A stretch of 64,000 bases of DNA from an uncultured Roseateles sp. (GCF_913777145.1 NZ_CAJYPS010000023.1:248001-312000); one strand, 5' to 3'; positions 24,896 to 37,262 are shown, counted from the first letter of the stretch. Notes: a model not told the origin generated them from the letters alone. Made by a program: numbers and translations.

Positions 24896-25540
24896 TCAGC
24901 TCGCCACCAGACCGTTGCGTATTGCGTAGACGGTCAGCTCGGAGTTGTTCGTGAGGCCCAGCTTCTCCAGCACGCGGGCGCGGTAGACGCTCACGGTCTT
25001 GGGGCTGAGGGTCAGCTCTTCCGCAATGTCGGACAGCCGCTTGCCGGACGCGATCATCACCAGCGTCTGCAGCTCGCGGTCCGACAGCTTGTGGTGGGCC
25101 TGCTCGGTGACCGGCGCGGTCAGGCTTTCCACCAGCATCTGCGCGATCTCCGGCGTCACGTACTTGCGGCCCTGGGCCACGGTGCGCACCGCCTGCACCA
25201 GCAGCGCCGGATCGCCCCCCTTGTTCACATAGCCATAGGCGCCGGCCCGCAGCGCACGGATCGCGTACTGGTCCTCGGGGTACATGGAGACGATGAGCGC
25301 GCGCAGCGCCGAGCCCTCCTCCTTGAGCACATGCAGCACGTCCAGGCCGCTGCGGCCGGGCATGTTGATGTCCAGCACCAGCACGTCGCAGGCATCCTCG
25401 CCCAGCTGGTGCAGCAGGCCACGCAGCTCGCTGTAATCACCCGCCTCGCCAACCACCTGGATGTCGGTGCTGTCGGCCAGCGTGTCGCGTATGCCACGGC
25501 GTATCAGGCCGTGGTCATCGCACAGGATCACGCGGATCAT
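24896..25540 (-). CDS. NarL/FixJ-family response regulator
   Basis: A 214-residue response regulator: receiver domain (residues 1-120, phospho-acceptor D57 in LVLDINMPG, acidic pocket D8/D9) and a LuxR-type helix-turn-helix (about 150-205, LSDRELQTLVMIASGKRLSD and SPKTVSVYRARVLEKLGL). The ATG at 25540 overlaps the kinase stop by 4 bp, so the pair is translationally coupled. It resembles the BvgA/UvrY-like group, but targets cannot be read from sequence. Located between flagellar and chemotaxis genes. Confidence 0.93.
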   Translation of the reverse strand: MIRVILCDDHGLIRRGIRDTLADSTDIQVVGEAGDYSELRGLLHQLGEDACDVLVLDINMPGRSGLDVLHVLKEEGSALRALIVSMYPEDQYAIRALRAGAYGYVNKGGDPALLVQAVRTVAQGRKYVTPEIAQMLVESLTAPVTEQAHHKLSDRELQTLVMIASGKRLSDIAEELTLSPKTVSVYRARVLEKLGLTNNSELTVYAIRNGLVAS

Positions 25541-26688
25541 GAGCGTCCCCAGATCGAGTGGCCGGTGTCCTCGTCGGGGTCCTCGCCCAGCGCATCGATC
25601 GCATCCTCGGCCAGCGGCACGGTCAGGATCAGGCTGGTGCCGCCACCGGCCGGGCTGGACAGGTCCACCCAGCCGCCCACGGTCGCGGCGCGCTCGTGCA
25701 GGCCACGGATGCCGAAGGAGCGCTCCTTGGCCAGATCCTCGGCCGCGATGCCGCGACCGTTGTCGCGAATCTCCAACGTCAGCACGCCGGCCTCCAGGCT
25801 CATTTCCAGGTCCACGCGGGTCGCGCCCGAATGCTTGGACACATTGGTCAGCGCCTCCTGCGCGGTGCGGTAGGCCACCAGCGGCACGCCGGCCGGCAGC
25901 TCCATGCGGTCGTCGGCCACCCGCAGCGCCGCCTCGATGCCGGTACGGCGCTCGAAGCGCGCGGTCATCCACTGCAGCGCGGCCGCCAGGCCCTGCTCCA
26001 GGATGGCCGGGCGCAGGTTGTGCATGATGCGCTGGCTGGCATCGATGGCCGAGCTGACCGTCTCCAGCGCCGCGGCGACCCGCTGGCGCACCTCGGGCTC
26101 CTTGGCGTGGCGGTCTATCCAGGCCAGGTCAAACTTGATCGCGGTCAGCGAGCCACCCACGTCGTCATGGATCTCACGCGCGATCGCCGCCCGCTCCAGC
26201 TCCACACTGGTCTGCAGGTGTCCGGCCAACTGGTGCAGGCGCTGCTTGGAACGCACCAGCTCCTGGTCGGCAGCCACCCGGGCGCGCTGGCTCTCAGCGG
26301 CCGAGATGGCCTGCAGCAGCGCCGGCGCCAGCCGGGTCAGGTTGTTCTTGAGCAGGTAGTCGGACGCGCCATTGCGCATCGCCTCCACCGCCATGTCCTC
26401 GCCGATCTCGCCCGACACCAGCACGAAGGGCACGGGCAGGCCCTGCTGCTTCATGTGCTCCAGCACCACCAGGCCGGAGTAGCCCGGCAGGTTGTAGTCG
26501 GAGATCACCGCGTCCCAGGGGCGCTGCAGCGCGTCCAGCACCGCCTGCAGCGCGTCCAGGCGTTCCACGTCGACCTGCAGCCCGGCACGGCGGAGCTGGG
26601 TGAGGATCAGCTGGTGATCGAGCTCGGAGTCTTCGACATGCAACACCCGCAGGGTCCGAGCGGCCTGCGCCAGGTCAGGAACTGTCAT
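25537..26688 (-). CDS. Soluble histidine kinase with N-terminal receiver domain (HisKA_3 type)
   Basis: A 383-residue protein with no membrane segment. Residues ~13-130 are a receiver domain (D64 in VISDYNLPG; LKNN with the conserved Lys). A helical linker follows, then a HisKA_3 dimerisation domain with the phospho-accepting His at residue 174 (AIAREIHDDVGGSLTAIKFD), and a HATPase_c domain (TAQEALTNVSKHSGA N-box, DNGRGI, SFGIRGLHERA). It is the cognate kinase of the coupled NarL-type regulator. A receiver at the N-terminus of a cytosolic kinase implies it is itself controlled by another phospho-donor. Confidence 0.9.
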   Translation of the reverse strand: MTVPDLAQAARTLRVLHVEDSELDHQLILTQLRRAGLQVDVERLDALQAVLDALQRPWDAVISDYNLPGYSGLVVLEHMKQQGLPVPFVLVSGEIGEDMAVEAMRNGASDYLLKNNLTRLAPALLQAISAAESQRARVAADQELVRSKQRLHQLAGHLQTSVELERAAIAREIHDDVGGSLTAIKFDLAWIDRHAKEPEVRQRVAAALETVSSAIDASQRIMHNLRPAILEQGLAAALQWMTARFERRTGIEAALRVADDRMELPAGVPLVAYRTAQEALTNVSKHSGATRVDLEMSLEAGVLTLEIRDNGRGIAAEDLAKERSFGIRGLHERAATVGGWVDLSSPAGGGTSLILTVPLAEDAIDALGEDPDEDTGHSIWGRS

Positions 26689-26721
26689 GGCCCGCAGTAT
26701 GCCGTTGCCTGGAGGGCCGCC

Positions 26722-26737
26722 GTGTCGTGGACGACAC
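26722..26737. promoter_or_regulatory. 7-2-7 palindrome upstream of the two-component operon
   Basis: GTGTCGT-GG-ACGACAC is a perfect inverted repeat with a 2-bp centre, 34 bp upstream of the kinase start on the minus strand. NarL-family regulators bind 7-2-7 inverted heptamers, so this could be an autoregulatory operator. It could also affect the rightward chemotaxis operon. Confidence 0.45.
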
Positions 26738-26906
26738 TAGGGCGACGGCCCGCAATCGGGGTCAGAGCGGTAATACGGCTCGTTCTCCGCAGCTGCAGTG
26801 GTCGACAGGTGTCGAAAACGCATCGATCATGCCATGATGTATTCGCTGACTAACGGCCCGGATTCGCTGCGAACTGGTCCCAGGCCATTCCCCACGTGGA
26901 GACGTG

Positions 26907-27380
26907 ATGCAGACTGAAGAATCCCATGCAGCCCTCGACCCCGATGGGTCGATAGCCGCCATGCCGCTGCTGGCGGCCGCGGAGTTGCAGGATCATTTGA
27001 TGACCGTGACCAACGATCTCGAACGTCTGCAGCGACTGCTCGATGACGCGGGCGAAGCCCTGTCCACCCATTTCTACAGCGCGTCCAACCAGGTGATGTC
27101 GCTGCAGAGCCAGGCAGGCGATACCGGCGCGCTCCATGAAGGCCTGAAGCAGATCATGCAGGAGATCGCCGGCGCGATCACCGCGCTGCAGTTCCAGGAC
27201 ATGGCCACCCAGCTGATCGCCCACACCAGCCAGCGCCTGCGCAACTGCGCGGACCAGATCGCCCGCGACACTTTCGGGGCCGACGACGAGGACGGCATCG
27301 CCATCGTCGAGGTGGCGCCGCTGCGCCCCAACCCGGTCACCCAGGATGAGATGGACGCGGGATCCATCGAACTCTTCTGA
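26907..27380 (+). CDS. CheZ-like protein (putative CheY-P phosphatase)
   Basis: A 157-residue, largely helical acidic protein at the head of the chemotaxis genes. Residues 30-60 and 75-120 look like long helices. The second contains LQFQDMATQLI, with D98 and Q102 spaced as the catalytic DxxxQ of CheZ (FQDLTGQ in E. coli). The C-terminus ends in a short acidic/hydrophobic tail (SIELF), comparable to the CheY-binding tail of CheZ. It is shorter than E. coli CheZ. The ATG at 26907 with GGAGA upstream is preferred to the GTG at 26904. The CheZ-like role is inference from motif and position. Confidence 0.55.
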   Translation: MQTEESHAALDPDGSIAAMPLLAAAELQDHLMTVTNDLERLQRLLDDAGEALSTHFYSASNQVMSLQSQAGDTGALHEGLKQIMQEIAGAITALQFQDMATQLIAHTSQRLRNCADQIARDTFGADDEDGIAIVEVAPLRPNPVTQDEMDAGSIELF

Positions 27381-27424
27381 TTCCAGCCCACTACCCGGCA
27401 ATCGTTCCCTCGGAGAAAACACAA

Positions 27425-27787
27425 ATGCACTCAATCCTTGCTGTCGACGACTCGGCCTCGATGCGCCAGATGGTGGCCTTCACGCTCAAGAACGCCGGCT
27501 TCAACGTGGTGGAGGCGGTGGACGGCCAGGATGCCTGGGAGAAATCCGGCACCCGCGATTTCGATCTGGTGCTGACCGACCAGAACATGCCGCGCATGGA
27601 CGGCATCAGCCTGACCAAGAAGCTGCGCGAGAACCCCAAGTTCAAGACCACGCCCATCCTGATCCTGACCACCGAGTCCAGCGACGCGATGAAGCAGGCC
27701 GGCCGCGCCGCGGGCGCCACCGGCTGGCTGGTCAAGCCTTTTGACCCCGCCAAGCTGATCGAGGTGATCGGCAAGGTGATCCGCTGA
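27425..27787 (+). CDS. cheY: CheY-like chemotaxis response regulator
   Basis: A 120-residue single receiver domain. All key residues are present: D8/D9 (AVDDS), phospho-acceptor D52 (VLTDQNMPRMDG), T82/T83 (LTTES) and K104 (VKPFD). There is no output domain, so it acts by protein contact, probably at FliM, which carries the CheY-binding segment here. GGAGA lies before the ATG. It sits between the CheZ-like gene and cheA (17 bp). Confidence 0.9.
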   Translation: MHSILAVDDSASMRQMVAFTLKNAGFNVVEAVDGQDAWEKSGTRDFDLVLTDQNMPRMDGISLTKKLRENPKFKTTPILILTTESSDAMKQAGRAAGATGWLVKPFDPAKLIEVIGKVIR

Positions 27788-27803
27788 AGGCCAGGAGCAG
27801 GAC

Positions 27804-29945
27804 ATGGGAGATATGACCTCCGAAGGCGCCAGCATCAGCGCCGGCATCGACCTCAGCCAGTTCTACCAGGTCTTCTTCGAGGAGGCGGGCGAGAACCTCG
27901 ACAACATGGAGCAGCTGCTGCTGAACCTGAATGTCGACGAGGCCGACGACGAGGAGCTGAACGCCATCTTCCGCTGCGCCCACTCCATCAAGGGTGGCGC
28001 CGCGACCTTCGGCTTCTCGGACGTGGCCGAGCTGACCCACCAGATGGAGACGCTGCTGGACAAGCTGCGCCGCCACGAGCTCACGCCCACCGCGCCCATG
28101 GTGGACGTGCTGCTGCAGTCGGGTGACGCGCTGCGCGCCCAGCTGGGCCGCCACCAGGGCTCGGGCGCCGACCCGGTGGACACTGCCGAGCTGCTGTCCC
28201 ACATCAAGGGCTTCGTCGACGGCAACGGTGCCGCGCCGGCACCGGCCGCAGCGCCCGCGCCTGCCCCCGCTGCTGCGGCCCCCGCACCGGCGGCCGCCCC
28301 CGCCGCAGCGCCTGCCGCCGCCGCCCGCCCGGGTGCGCGCCTGCTGGAGCTGCAGGTCGGCCCGCTGCCCGACCCGACCGTGGCCGACAACCTGGTCGAT
28401 CTGTTCAAGGAAATCACCGACCTCGGCACCATAGAGCCGCTGGACGCCGGCCAGTCGGCCGACGGCATGCGCCGCTTCAAGGTGCTGACCAGCAGCTCGG
28501 ACAACGACCTGCTGGACCTGTTCACCTTCCACGTCGCCCGCGAGCAGGTCAAGCTGCTGCCGCTGGGCCCGGGCTTCGGCTTCCACGAGGGTGCGCCCGG
28601 CGCGCCGCCGGCCGAGGCCGCGTCCGATGACCCCGGCTACGGCTTCTTCGAAGACGCCCCGGGCGTGCCCGCCGCGGCCGCCGTGGTGGCCGCGCCTGCC
28701 CCCGCCGCTGACGCCAAGCCTGCCGCCATCGTGCCGCGCCCGGCCGCCAAGGCCGACGCCAAGCCCGCCGGCGGCGGTCTGGACCAGACCACGCTGCGCG
28801 TGTCCATCGAGAAGGTCGACCAGCTGATCAACCTGGTCGGCGAGCTCGTGATCACTCAGGCCATGCTGGCGCAGAACAGCCGCGAACTGGACCCGGCGCT
28901 GTACCAGCAGCTCACCAGCGGCCTGGCCGACCTGGAACGCAACACGCGCGACCTGCAGGAATCCGTGATGTCGATACGGATGATTCCGATGTCGACGGTG
29001 TTCAACCGCTTTCCGCGCATGCTGCGCGACCTGGCAGCCAAGCTGGGCAAGAAGGTCGAGCTGGTCACCCAGGGTGAGGCCACCGAACTGGACAAGAGCC
29101 TGGTCGAGAAGATCACCGACCCGCTGACCCACCTGGTGCGCAACAGCTGCGACCACGGCATCGAGATGCCGGCCGACCGCCTGGCGCGCGGCAAGCCCGA
29201 GCAGGGCACGATCACGCTGGTCGCCTCCCACCAGGGCGGCTCCATCGTCATCGAGGTGCGCGACGACGGCCGAGGCCTGAACCGCGAGAAGCTCATCAAG
29301 AAGGCGCGCGAGAAGGGTATCGATGCGCCCGACACCATGAGCGACCAGGAAGTCTGGGGCCTGATCTTCGCGCCCGGCTTCTCCACCGCCGAGCAGGTGA
29401 CCGACGTGTCGGGCCGCGGCGTGGGCATGGACGTGGTCAAGAAGAACATCACGTCGCTGGGCGGCACGGTCGAGATCGACTCCGCCGAGGGCTATGGCAT
29501 GAAGGTGTCCGTGCGCCTGCCGCTCACACTCGCCATCATGGACGGCATGAGCGTCGGCGTGGGCGACGAGGTCTACATCCTGCCGCTGTCCAGCGTGGTC
29601 GAGTCCTTCCAGGTGCAGTCCGACACCATCAAGACCGTGGCCGGCTCCGGCCGCGTGGTCGAGGTGCGTGACGAATACATGCCGGTCATCGAGCTGGAGA
29701 AGGTGTTCGACGTGCCGCGCTTCGACTTCGAGCATGTGTCGTCCATCATGGTCGTCGTGGAGGCCGAGGGCGGCCGCGTCGCGCTGCTGGTGGACGAGCT
29801 GCTGGGTCAGCAGCAGGTGGTCGTGAAAAACCTCGAAGCCAATTACCGCAAGGTCAACGATGTGTCCGGCGCCACCATCATGGGTGATGGCCGGGTCGCC
29901 TTGATCCTGGATGTCGGCAGCCTGGTGCGCCGCTCCCGCCACTGA
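27804..29945 (+). CDS. cheA: Chemotaxis histidine kinase CheA
   Basis: A 713-residue CheA. Domain order: Hpt (H60 in [13 protein letters not shown]), an Ala/Pro-rich linker (about 140-175), a P2-like region (~180-260), a second Ala/Pro linker, the P3 dimerisation helix ([20 protein letters not shown]), the P4 kinase ([38 protein letters not shown]) and the CheW-like P5 domain to the C-terminus. AGGAG precedes the ATG. It phosphorylates CheY in response to receptors. Followed by cheW. Confidence 0.97.
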   Translation: MGDMTSEGASISAGIDLSQFYQVFFEEAGENLDNMEQLLLNLNVDEADDEELNAIFRCAHSIKGGAATFGFSDVAELTHQMETLLDKLRRHELTPTAPMVDVLLQSGDALRAQLGRHQGSGADPVDTAELLSHIKGFVDGNGAAPAPAAAPAPAPAAAAPAPAAAPAAAPAAAARPGARLLELQVGPLPDPTVADNLVDLFKEITDLGTIEPLDAGQSADGMRRFKVLTSSSDNDLLDLFTFHVAREQVKLLPLGPGFGFHEGAPGAPPAEAASDDPGYGFFEDAPGVPAAAAVVAAPAPAADAKPAAIVPRPAAKADAKPAGGGLDQTTLRVSIEKVDQLINLVGELVITQAMLAQNSRELDPALYQQLTSGLADLERNTRDLQESVMSIRMIPMSTVFNRFPRMLRDLAAKLGKKVELVTQGEATELDKSLVEKITDPLTHLVRNSCDHGIEMPADRLARGKPEQGTITLVASHQGGSIVIEVRDDGRGLNREKLIKKAREKGIDAPDTMSDQEVWGLIFAPGFSTAEQVTDVSGRGVGMDVVKKNITSLGGTVEIDSAEGYGMKVSVRLPLTLAIMDGMSVGVGDEVYILPLSSVVESFQVQSDTIKTVAGSGRVVEVRDEYMPVIELEKVFDVPRFDFEHVSSIMVVVEAEGGRVALLVDELLGQQQVVVKNLEANYRKVNDVSGATIMGDGRVALILDVGSLVRRSRH

Positions 29946-29970
29946 ATCTCAAACTAGCAAGGAGGCCTCC

Positions 29971-30510
29971 ATGGAAGCCAGTACCAACGTTCCCGCACTG
30001 CGCCCCCAGGGTGCGCTCACCACCGCGGCGGCCGCCGCCAACCAGGGGCCGGCCAGCGGTGAGTACCTGACCTTCCGCCTCGGCGCCGAGGAATACGGCA
30101 TCGACATCCTGAAGGTGCAGGAGATCCGTTCCTACGAGCAGCCCACCCGCATCGCCAACGCGCCCGAGTTCATCAAGGGCGTCGTGAATCTGCGCGGCGT
30201 CATCGTGCCCATCGTGGACCTGCGCCTCAAGCTGGGCTGCCCCAGCGCCGAGTACAACGGCTTCACCGTGGTCATCGTGCTGAACGTGAAGAACCGCATC
30301 GTCGGCGCCGTCGTGGACTCCGTGTCCGACGTGCTGGAGCTGAACCGCGACGCGATCCGCCCGGCGCCGGAGCTGAGCTCCTCCGCCGTGGACACCAGCT
30401 TCATCACCGGCATCGGTTCGGTGGGCGAGCGCATGCTGATCCTGATGGACATCGAAGGCCTGATGAGCAGCGCCGACATGGGCCTGATGGACGCTGCCGT
30501 CGCGGCCTGA
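29971..30510 (+). CDS. cheW: Chemotaxis coupling protein CheW
   Basis: A 179-residue CheW that links receptors to CheA. The core is clear: [58 protein letters not shown]. The ATG at 29971 is chosen because a perfect AAGGAGG lies six bases upstream (29959-29965). The N-terminal ~30 residues are a Pro/Ala-rich extension. A perfect inverted repeat follows (30532-30568). Confidence 0.95.
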   Translation: MEASTNVPALRPQGALTTAAAAANQGPASGEYLTFRLGAEEYGIDILKVQEIRSYEQPTRIANAPEFIKGVVNLRGVIVPIVDLRLKLGCPSAEYNGFTVVIVLNVKNRIVGAVVDSVSDVLELNRDAIRPAPELSSSAVDTSFITGIGSVGERMLILMDIEGLMSSADMGLMDAAVAA

Positions 30511-30531
30511 TCCCAGGCCATCGTCCCCCGT

Positions 30532-30568
30532 CACAGTCCCCGTCGGGCCCCGCCTGGCGGGGACTGTG
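30532..30568 (+). terminator. Hairpin between cheW and the receptor gene
   Basis: CACAGTCCCCG (30532-30542) and its exact complement (30558-30568) enclose 15 bases; the T-run after it is weak (ATTT). It may partly separate cheW from the receptor gene. Confidence 0.55.
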
Positions 30569-30598
30569 GCATTTCAGTCTCGTCAACAGGGAGAACTC

Positions 30599-32761
30599 AT
30601 GGGCACGAACAAGAAATCCATTGCCCGACAGGTGTCGCTGACCGGGGCCGTCGCAGTGGCAGCGGTGCTGCTCGTGGTCAGCCTCATCGTCGGCAGCATG
30701 GTGAAGCGCGCCATGCAGGGCCAGGTGGAGTCCTGGGTCAGCGACAAGACCGATGCGCTCGTGGACACCATGCAGTCCATGGACGATGTGGCCCGCGTGC
30801 TGGTGGTGCGCAACTTCGGCACGCTGCGGCGTGAATTCGAAGGCGGCTTCAGCGTCAACGAGGCCGGCGAGCTGCAGTTCGGCGGGGCTCCGCTGGCCGG
30901 CCAGTTCAAGCAGGTGGACCATTTCGTCGAGCTGACCGGTGGCGTCGCAACGGTGTTCGCGGCCAAGGGGGACGACTTCCAGCGCGTCACCACCTCGCTG
31001 AAGAACGACAAGGGCGAGCGCGCGGTCGGCACGCTGCTGGGCAAGCAGCACCCGGCCTATGCCACGCTGTCCGCCGGCCAGCCCTACACCGGCCGGGCCG
31101 TGCTGTTCGGCAAGGCCTACATGAGCTATTACGAGCCGATCAAGGACGGCTCCGGCAAGGTCATCGGCCTGCTGTTCGCGGGTTTCAACCTCGACGCCTT
31201 CGAGGACGCGATCAACCGCATGGCCAACGAGGCGCGCTTCTTCGCGCATGGCGGCACCTTCGTGGTGTCGGTGGGCAAGGAGCCGGCCAAGGCCTTCTTC
31301 GTGTCCCACCCGAGCGCCAAGGGCAAGCTGGTCGCCGACGTGGCACCCGACTTCGGCAAGCTGCTGGGCGAGCAAAGCGGCAAGGAATTCGCGCTGGCCG
31401 AAATGCCCGATGTACTGGGCAATGGCCTCAAGGACAACTTCGCGGTCGCGCGCAAGAGCGACAAGACAGGCTACTGGGTCGTGTCCCAGGTGTCGCGCGC
31501 CGAGGCGGAGGCCTCGGTGCGCTCCACGCTGTGGTTCTTCTGGGGGGCGCTGGCGCTGACCACCGTGGGCCTGGGCCTGGGCCTGGGCTGGATGATGCGT
31601 CGCTGGGTGTCCACGCCGCTGGCCGCGCTGGGTGAGGCGGTGGGCGCGATCGCCGATGGCGACCTGGGTCACACGGTTCACAGCGAGCGTTCCGACGAGA
31701 TCGGCCAGCTGATGCGCCAGACCGAGGGCATGCGCCAGCGCCTGGCGGCCACCATAGGCACGGTGCGGGCCTCGGTGGACTCCATAGGCACGGCCAGCGC
31801 CGAGATCGCCACCGGCAACACCGACCTGAGCCAACGCACCGAGCAGACCGCCAGCAACCTGCAGAACGCGGCCTCCGCGATGAGCCAGCTCACCACCACG
31901 GTCAAGCACACGGCCGACGCCGCGCGCACCGCCAATCAGCTGGTGCAGTCGGCCAACACGGCGGCCAGCCGCGGCGGCGAGGTGGTGGGCCAGGTGGTCG
32001 CGACCATGGACGACATCAACACCGCGTCGCGCAAGATCGCCGACATCATCGGCGTCATCGACGGCATCGCGTTCCAGACCAACATCCTGGCGCTCAATGC
32101 CGCCGTGGAAGCGGCCCGCGCCGGCGAGCAGGGCCGCGGCTTCGCGGTCGTGGCCGGCGAGGTCCGCCTGCTGGCCTCGCGCAGCGCCGAGGCCGCACGC
32201 GAGATCAAGGTGCTGATCGGCAACAGCGTGGAGCGGGTCGAGAACGGCGCCCAGCTGGTGCGCACCGCCGGCACCACCATGGACGAGATCGTCAGCAGCG
32301 TGCAGCGCGTGCAGGACATCATCGGCGAGATCAGCTCGGCCTCGGGCGAGCAGAGCGAGGGCATACAGGCGGTGAACCAGTCCGTGCTGCTGGTCGACCA
32401 GATGACCCAGCAGAACGCAGCACTGGTGGAGCAATCCGCCGCCGCGGCCGAGAGCCTGAAAGAGCAGGCCCATCGTCTGGTGGACGCGGTGGCGGTGTTC
32501 CGCGTTGCCGACGGCGCAGCCGGCGTCGCCAGCCGCTCCGCCGCACCGCGCCCGGCCAGCCCGGCCGCCAGCACGCCGGCTCCGCGCGTGCCTGCGCCCA
32601 AGCCATCGGTCGTCCCGGCGCCCCGTGCGGCACCGCGCCCGGCCCCCGTGGCCAAGGCCCCGCCCAGGCCCGCTCCCCGCCCTCAGCCGGCAGCCGTACC
32701 GGCACCGGCCCCGCGGCCGACGCCGGCGCCTGCTGCGGACGGCGACTGGGAGACCTTCTGA
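30599..32761 (+). CDS. Methyl-accepting chemotaxis protein with Cache-type sensor and CheR tether
   Basis: A 720-residue receptor. Transmembrane helix 1 at about 13-35, a periplasmic Cache_3-Cache_2-like ligand domain to ~305 ([20 protein letters not shown] is the typical small-molecule Cache end), helix 2 at ~308-332, HAMP, and the MCP signalling domain with the hairpin tip [20 protein letters not shown] near 487. A 70-90 residue Pro/Ala-rich tail ends in DWETF, the CheR/CheB-docking pentapeptide (NWETF in E. coli Tar). The ATG at 30599 has GGGAGA upstream. It is the last gene before a bidirectional terminator. Confidence 0.95.
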   Translation: MGTNKKSIARQVSLTGAVAVAAVLLVVSLIVGSMVKRAMQGQVESWVSDKTDALVDTMQSMDDVARVLVVRNFGTLRREFEGGFSVNEAGELQFGGAPLAGQFKQVDHFVELTGGVATVFAAKGDDFQRVTTSLKNDKGERAVGTLLGKQHPAYATLSAGQPYTGRAVLFGKAYMSYYEPIKDGSGKVIGLLFAGFNLDAFEDAINRMANEARFFAHGGTFVVSVGKEPAKAFFVSHPSAKGKLVADVAPDFGKLLGEQSGKEFALAEMPDVLGNGLKDNFAVARKSDKTGYWVVSQVSRAEAEASVRSTLWFFWGALALTTVGLGLGLGWMMRRWVSTPLAALGEAVGAIADGDLGHTVHSERSDEIGQLMRQTEGMRQRLAATIGTVRASVDSIGTASAEIATGNTDLSQRTEQTASNLQNAASAMSQLTTTVKHTADAARTANQLVQSANTAASRGGEVVGQVVATMDDINTASRKIADIIGVIDGIAFQTNILALNAAVEAARAGEQGRGFAVVAGEVRLLASRSAEAAREIKVLIGNSVERVENGAQLVRTAGTTMDEIVSSVQRVQDIIGEISSASGEQSEGIQAVNQSVLLVDQMTQQNAALVEQSAAAAESLKEQAHRLVDAVAVFRVADGAAGVASRSAAPRPASPAASTPAPRVPAPKPSVVPAPRAAPRPAPVAKAPPRPAPRPQPAAVPAPAPRPTPAPAADGDWETF

Positions 32762-32790
32762 ACGGCATCCGCCGCCCCCTGCCCCCACGA

Positions 32791-32825
32791 AAAAGGCCCG
32801 GTCGCCAAGGCGACCGGGCCTTTGT
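32791..32825. terminator. Bidirectional terminator between the receptor gene and alaS
   Basis: An 11-bp perfect stem GGCCCGGTCGC (32795-32805) / GCGACCGGGCC (32810-32820) has A-runs on the left and TTT on the right. On the minus strand it is followed by five T, so it also ends alaS transcription. Confidence 0.9.
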
Positions 32826-32864
32826 TCATTCAGCCCGCCGGCATCCACCAGCAGGCGCTGTACT

Positions 32865-35486
<2,622 letters not shown>

Positions 35487-35572
35487 TCCGGGGCTTCCTG
35501 GAAAAGTCTGTGGCAAAGAGGGCGATTGTAGGGAGGGGGTTAGAGTGCCGGGCTGAGCCTAGGAGAACCCGG

Positions 35573-37057
35573 ATGGAACAAGACAGCCCGCTGTTGCAAT
35601 TGGACGATGCCAGCCTGCTGCGCACGCAAGCCTTGATCAATGGTGAATGGGTGGGTGCCGCCCAGAGCTTCGCGGTGACCGACCCCGCCACCGGCCAGAC
35701 CCTGGCCAGCGTGCCCAACCTGGGCCGCCCCGAGGCCGACGCCGCGATCGCCGCCGCCGCCAACGCCCTGCCCGCCTGGCGCGGCAAGACCGCCAAGGAG
35801 CGCGCGGCCGTGCTGATGCGCTGGCAGCAACTGCTGGTCAAGCACGCGGACGACCTGGCCCGCCTGATGACCGCCGAGCAGGGCAAGCCCCAGGCCGAGG
35901 CCCGCGGCGAGGTGATCTACGGCGCCAGCTTCATCGAGTGGTTCGCCGAGGAAGGCAAGCGCATCTACGGCGAGACCATCCCCACCACCGACCCCAACAA
36001 GCGCTACCTGGTCATCAAGCAGGCCATAGGCGTGTGCGCGGCCATCACGCCCTGGAACTTCCCGCTGGCCATGATCACCCGCAAGGTCGCGCCGGCGCTG
36101 GCCGCGGGCTGCACCGTGGTCATCAAGCCGGCCGAGGCCACGCCGCTGACCGCGCTGGCCGTGGCCGAGCTGGCCCAGCGCGCCGGCATGCCGGCGGGCG
36201 TGCTGAACGTGCTGACCGCCGACGCGGCGCAGTCCATAGAGATCGGCCATGTGCTGTGCGAGAGCGACGTGGTCAAGCACCTGTCCTTCACCGGCTCCAC
36301 CGAGGTCGGCCGCATCCTGATGAAGCAGTGCGCGCCCACGATCAAGAAGCTCAGCCTGGAGCTGGGCGGCAACGCGCCCTTCATCGTGTTCGACGATGCC
36401 GACCTGGACTCGGCCGTGGACGGCGCCATCGCCAGCAAGTACCGCAACGCGGGCCAGACCTGCGTGTGCGCCAACCGCCTCTATGTGCAGGCCGGCGTGT
36501 ACGACGCCTTCCTGGACAAGCTGGCGGCCAAGGTCGCGGCACTCAAGGTCGGCAACGGCTTCGAGCCCGGCGTGCACATCGGCCCGCTGATCGACGAGCA
36601 GGCGCTGCAGAAGGTGGAGTCCCACGTGGCGGACGCGATCGCGCTGGGCGCCCGCGTGGTGGCCGGCGGCAAGCGCGTGGACACCGAGGGCGGCCACTTC
36701 TTCGAGCCCACGCTGCTGGCCGACGCCAACGCGCAGATGCTGTGCTCTCGCGAGGAGACCTTCGGCCCCATCGCGCCGGTGTTCAAGTTCCAGACCGAGG
36801 CCGAGGCCGTGCAACTGGCCAACGCCACCGAGTTCGGTCTCGCCAGCTATTTCTACAGCCGCGACATCGGCCGCATCTTCCGCGTCGGCGAGGCGCTGGA
36901 GTACGGCATGGTGGGCGTCAACACCGGCCTGATCGCCACGGCCGAAGTGCCCTTCGGCGGCGTGAAGCAGTCCGGCCTGGGCCGCGAGGGCGCGCGCCAG
37001 GGCATGGACGACTATGTGGAGCTGAAGTACCTGTGCCTGGGTGACGTGCTGAAGTGA
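35573..37057 (+). CDS. gabD: NADP-dependent succinate-semialdehyde dehydrogenase
   Basis: A 494-residue aldehyde dehydrogenase of the GabD type: cofactor-binding TPWNFPLAMITRKVAPALAA, catalytic Glu at 263 (LELGGNAPF) and catalytic Cys at 297 (GQTCVCANR, with a second Cys at 299 as in GabD). It oxidises succinate semialdehyde to succinate, for example from GABA. AGGAG precedes the ATG at 35573. No gabT is next to it. A short hairpin (37065-37081) follows. Confidence 0.9.
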   Translation: MEQDSPLLQLDDASLLRTQALINGEWVGAAQSFAVTDPATGQTLASVPNLGRPEADAAIAAAANALPAWRGKTAKERAAVLMRWQQLLVKHADDLARLMTAEQGKPQAEARGEVIYGASFIEWFAEEGKRIYGETIPTTDPNKRYLVIKQAIGVCAAITPWNFPLAMITRKVAPALAAGCTVVIKPAEATPLTALAVAELAQRAGMPAGVLNVLTADAAQSIEIGHVLCESDVVKHLSFTGSTEVGRILMKQCAPTIKKLSLELGGNAPFIVFDDADLDSAVDGAIASKYRNAGQTCVCANRLYVQAGVYDAFLDKLAAKVAALKVGNGFEPGVHIGPLIDEQALQKVESHVADAIALGARVVAGGKRVDTEGGHFFEPTLLADANAQMLCSREETFGPIAPVFKFQTEAEAVQLANATEFGLASYFYSRDIGRIFRVGEALEYGMVGVNTGLIATAEVPFGGVKQSGLGREGARQGMDDYVELKYLCLGDVLK

Positions 37058-37064
37058 ACCCGGG

Positions 37065-37081
37065 TGCCGGCTTCGCCGGCA
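37065..37081 (+). terminator. Short hairpin after gabD
   Basis: TGCCGGC (37065-37071), loop TTC, GCCGGCA (37075-37081), just after the stop codon and without a T-run; a possible weak terminator. Confidence 0.4.
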
Positions 37082-37135
37082 AGGTCCGCCAGGGCCGATA
37101 AGATACGGCCCGCGCGCTGCCTCCGGGCGGCGCGC

Positions 37136-37262
37136 ATCGCTAGGGGTGTTGGACCGGCTCAGGCCGGTTCGACTGAGACAGTCCCTTTGAACCTGATCGA
37201 CGGCTCGTCCGTCATGCTGGTCTCCGGACCGGTACGAGGTAATCCTCGCGCAGGGAAGCAGC
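37136..37262 (+). promoter_or_regulatory. TPP (thiamine pyrophosphate) riboswitch
   Basis: It has the THI-element core in order: AGGGGTG (about 37142-37148), CTGAGA (37173-37178), CCCTTTGAACCTGATC (37183-37198), then GTAATCCTCGCGCAGGGAAGC (to about 37259). An extra hairpin (GACGG...CCGTC, about 37199-37213) sits in the P3 region. It is in the sense direction about 80 bp before a TonB-dependent receptor gene, so thiamine pyrophosphate should repress that gene. Confidence 0.93.

Noticed and set aside
37094..37101. GCCGATAA upstream of the TPP riboswitch as a sigma-28 promoter
   Set aside because: The -35 position reads CCGGCAAG, which does not match, and the downstream gene is not flagellar. 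It may instead be part of a sigma-70 -10 region.
37136..37262. FMN or cobalamin riboswitch instead of TPP
   Set aside because: The CTGAGA, CCTGATC and AGGGAAGC elements in this order are specific to the TPP aptamer.
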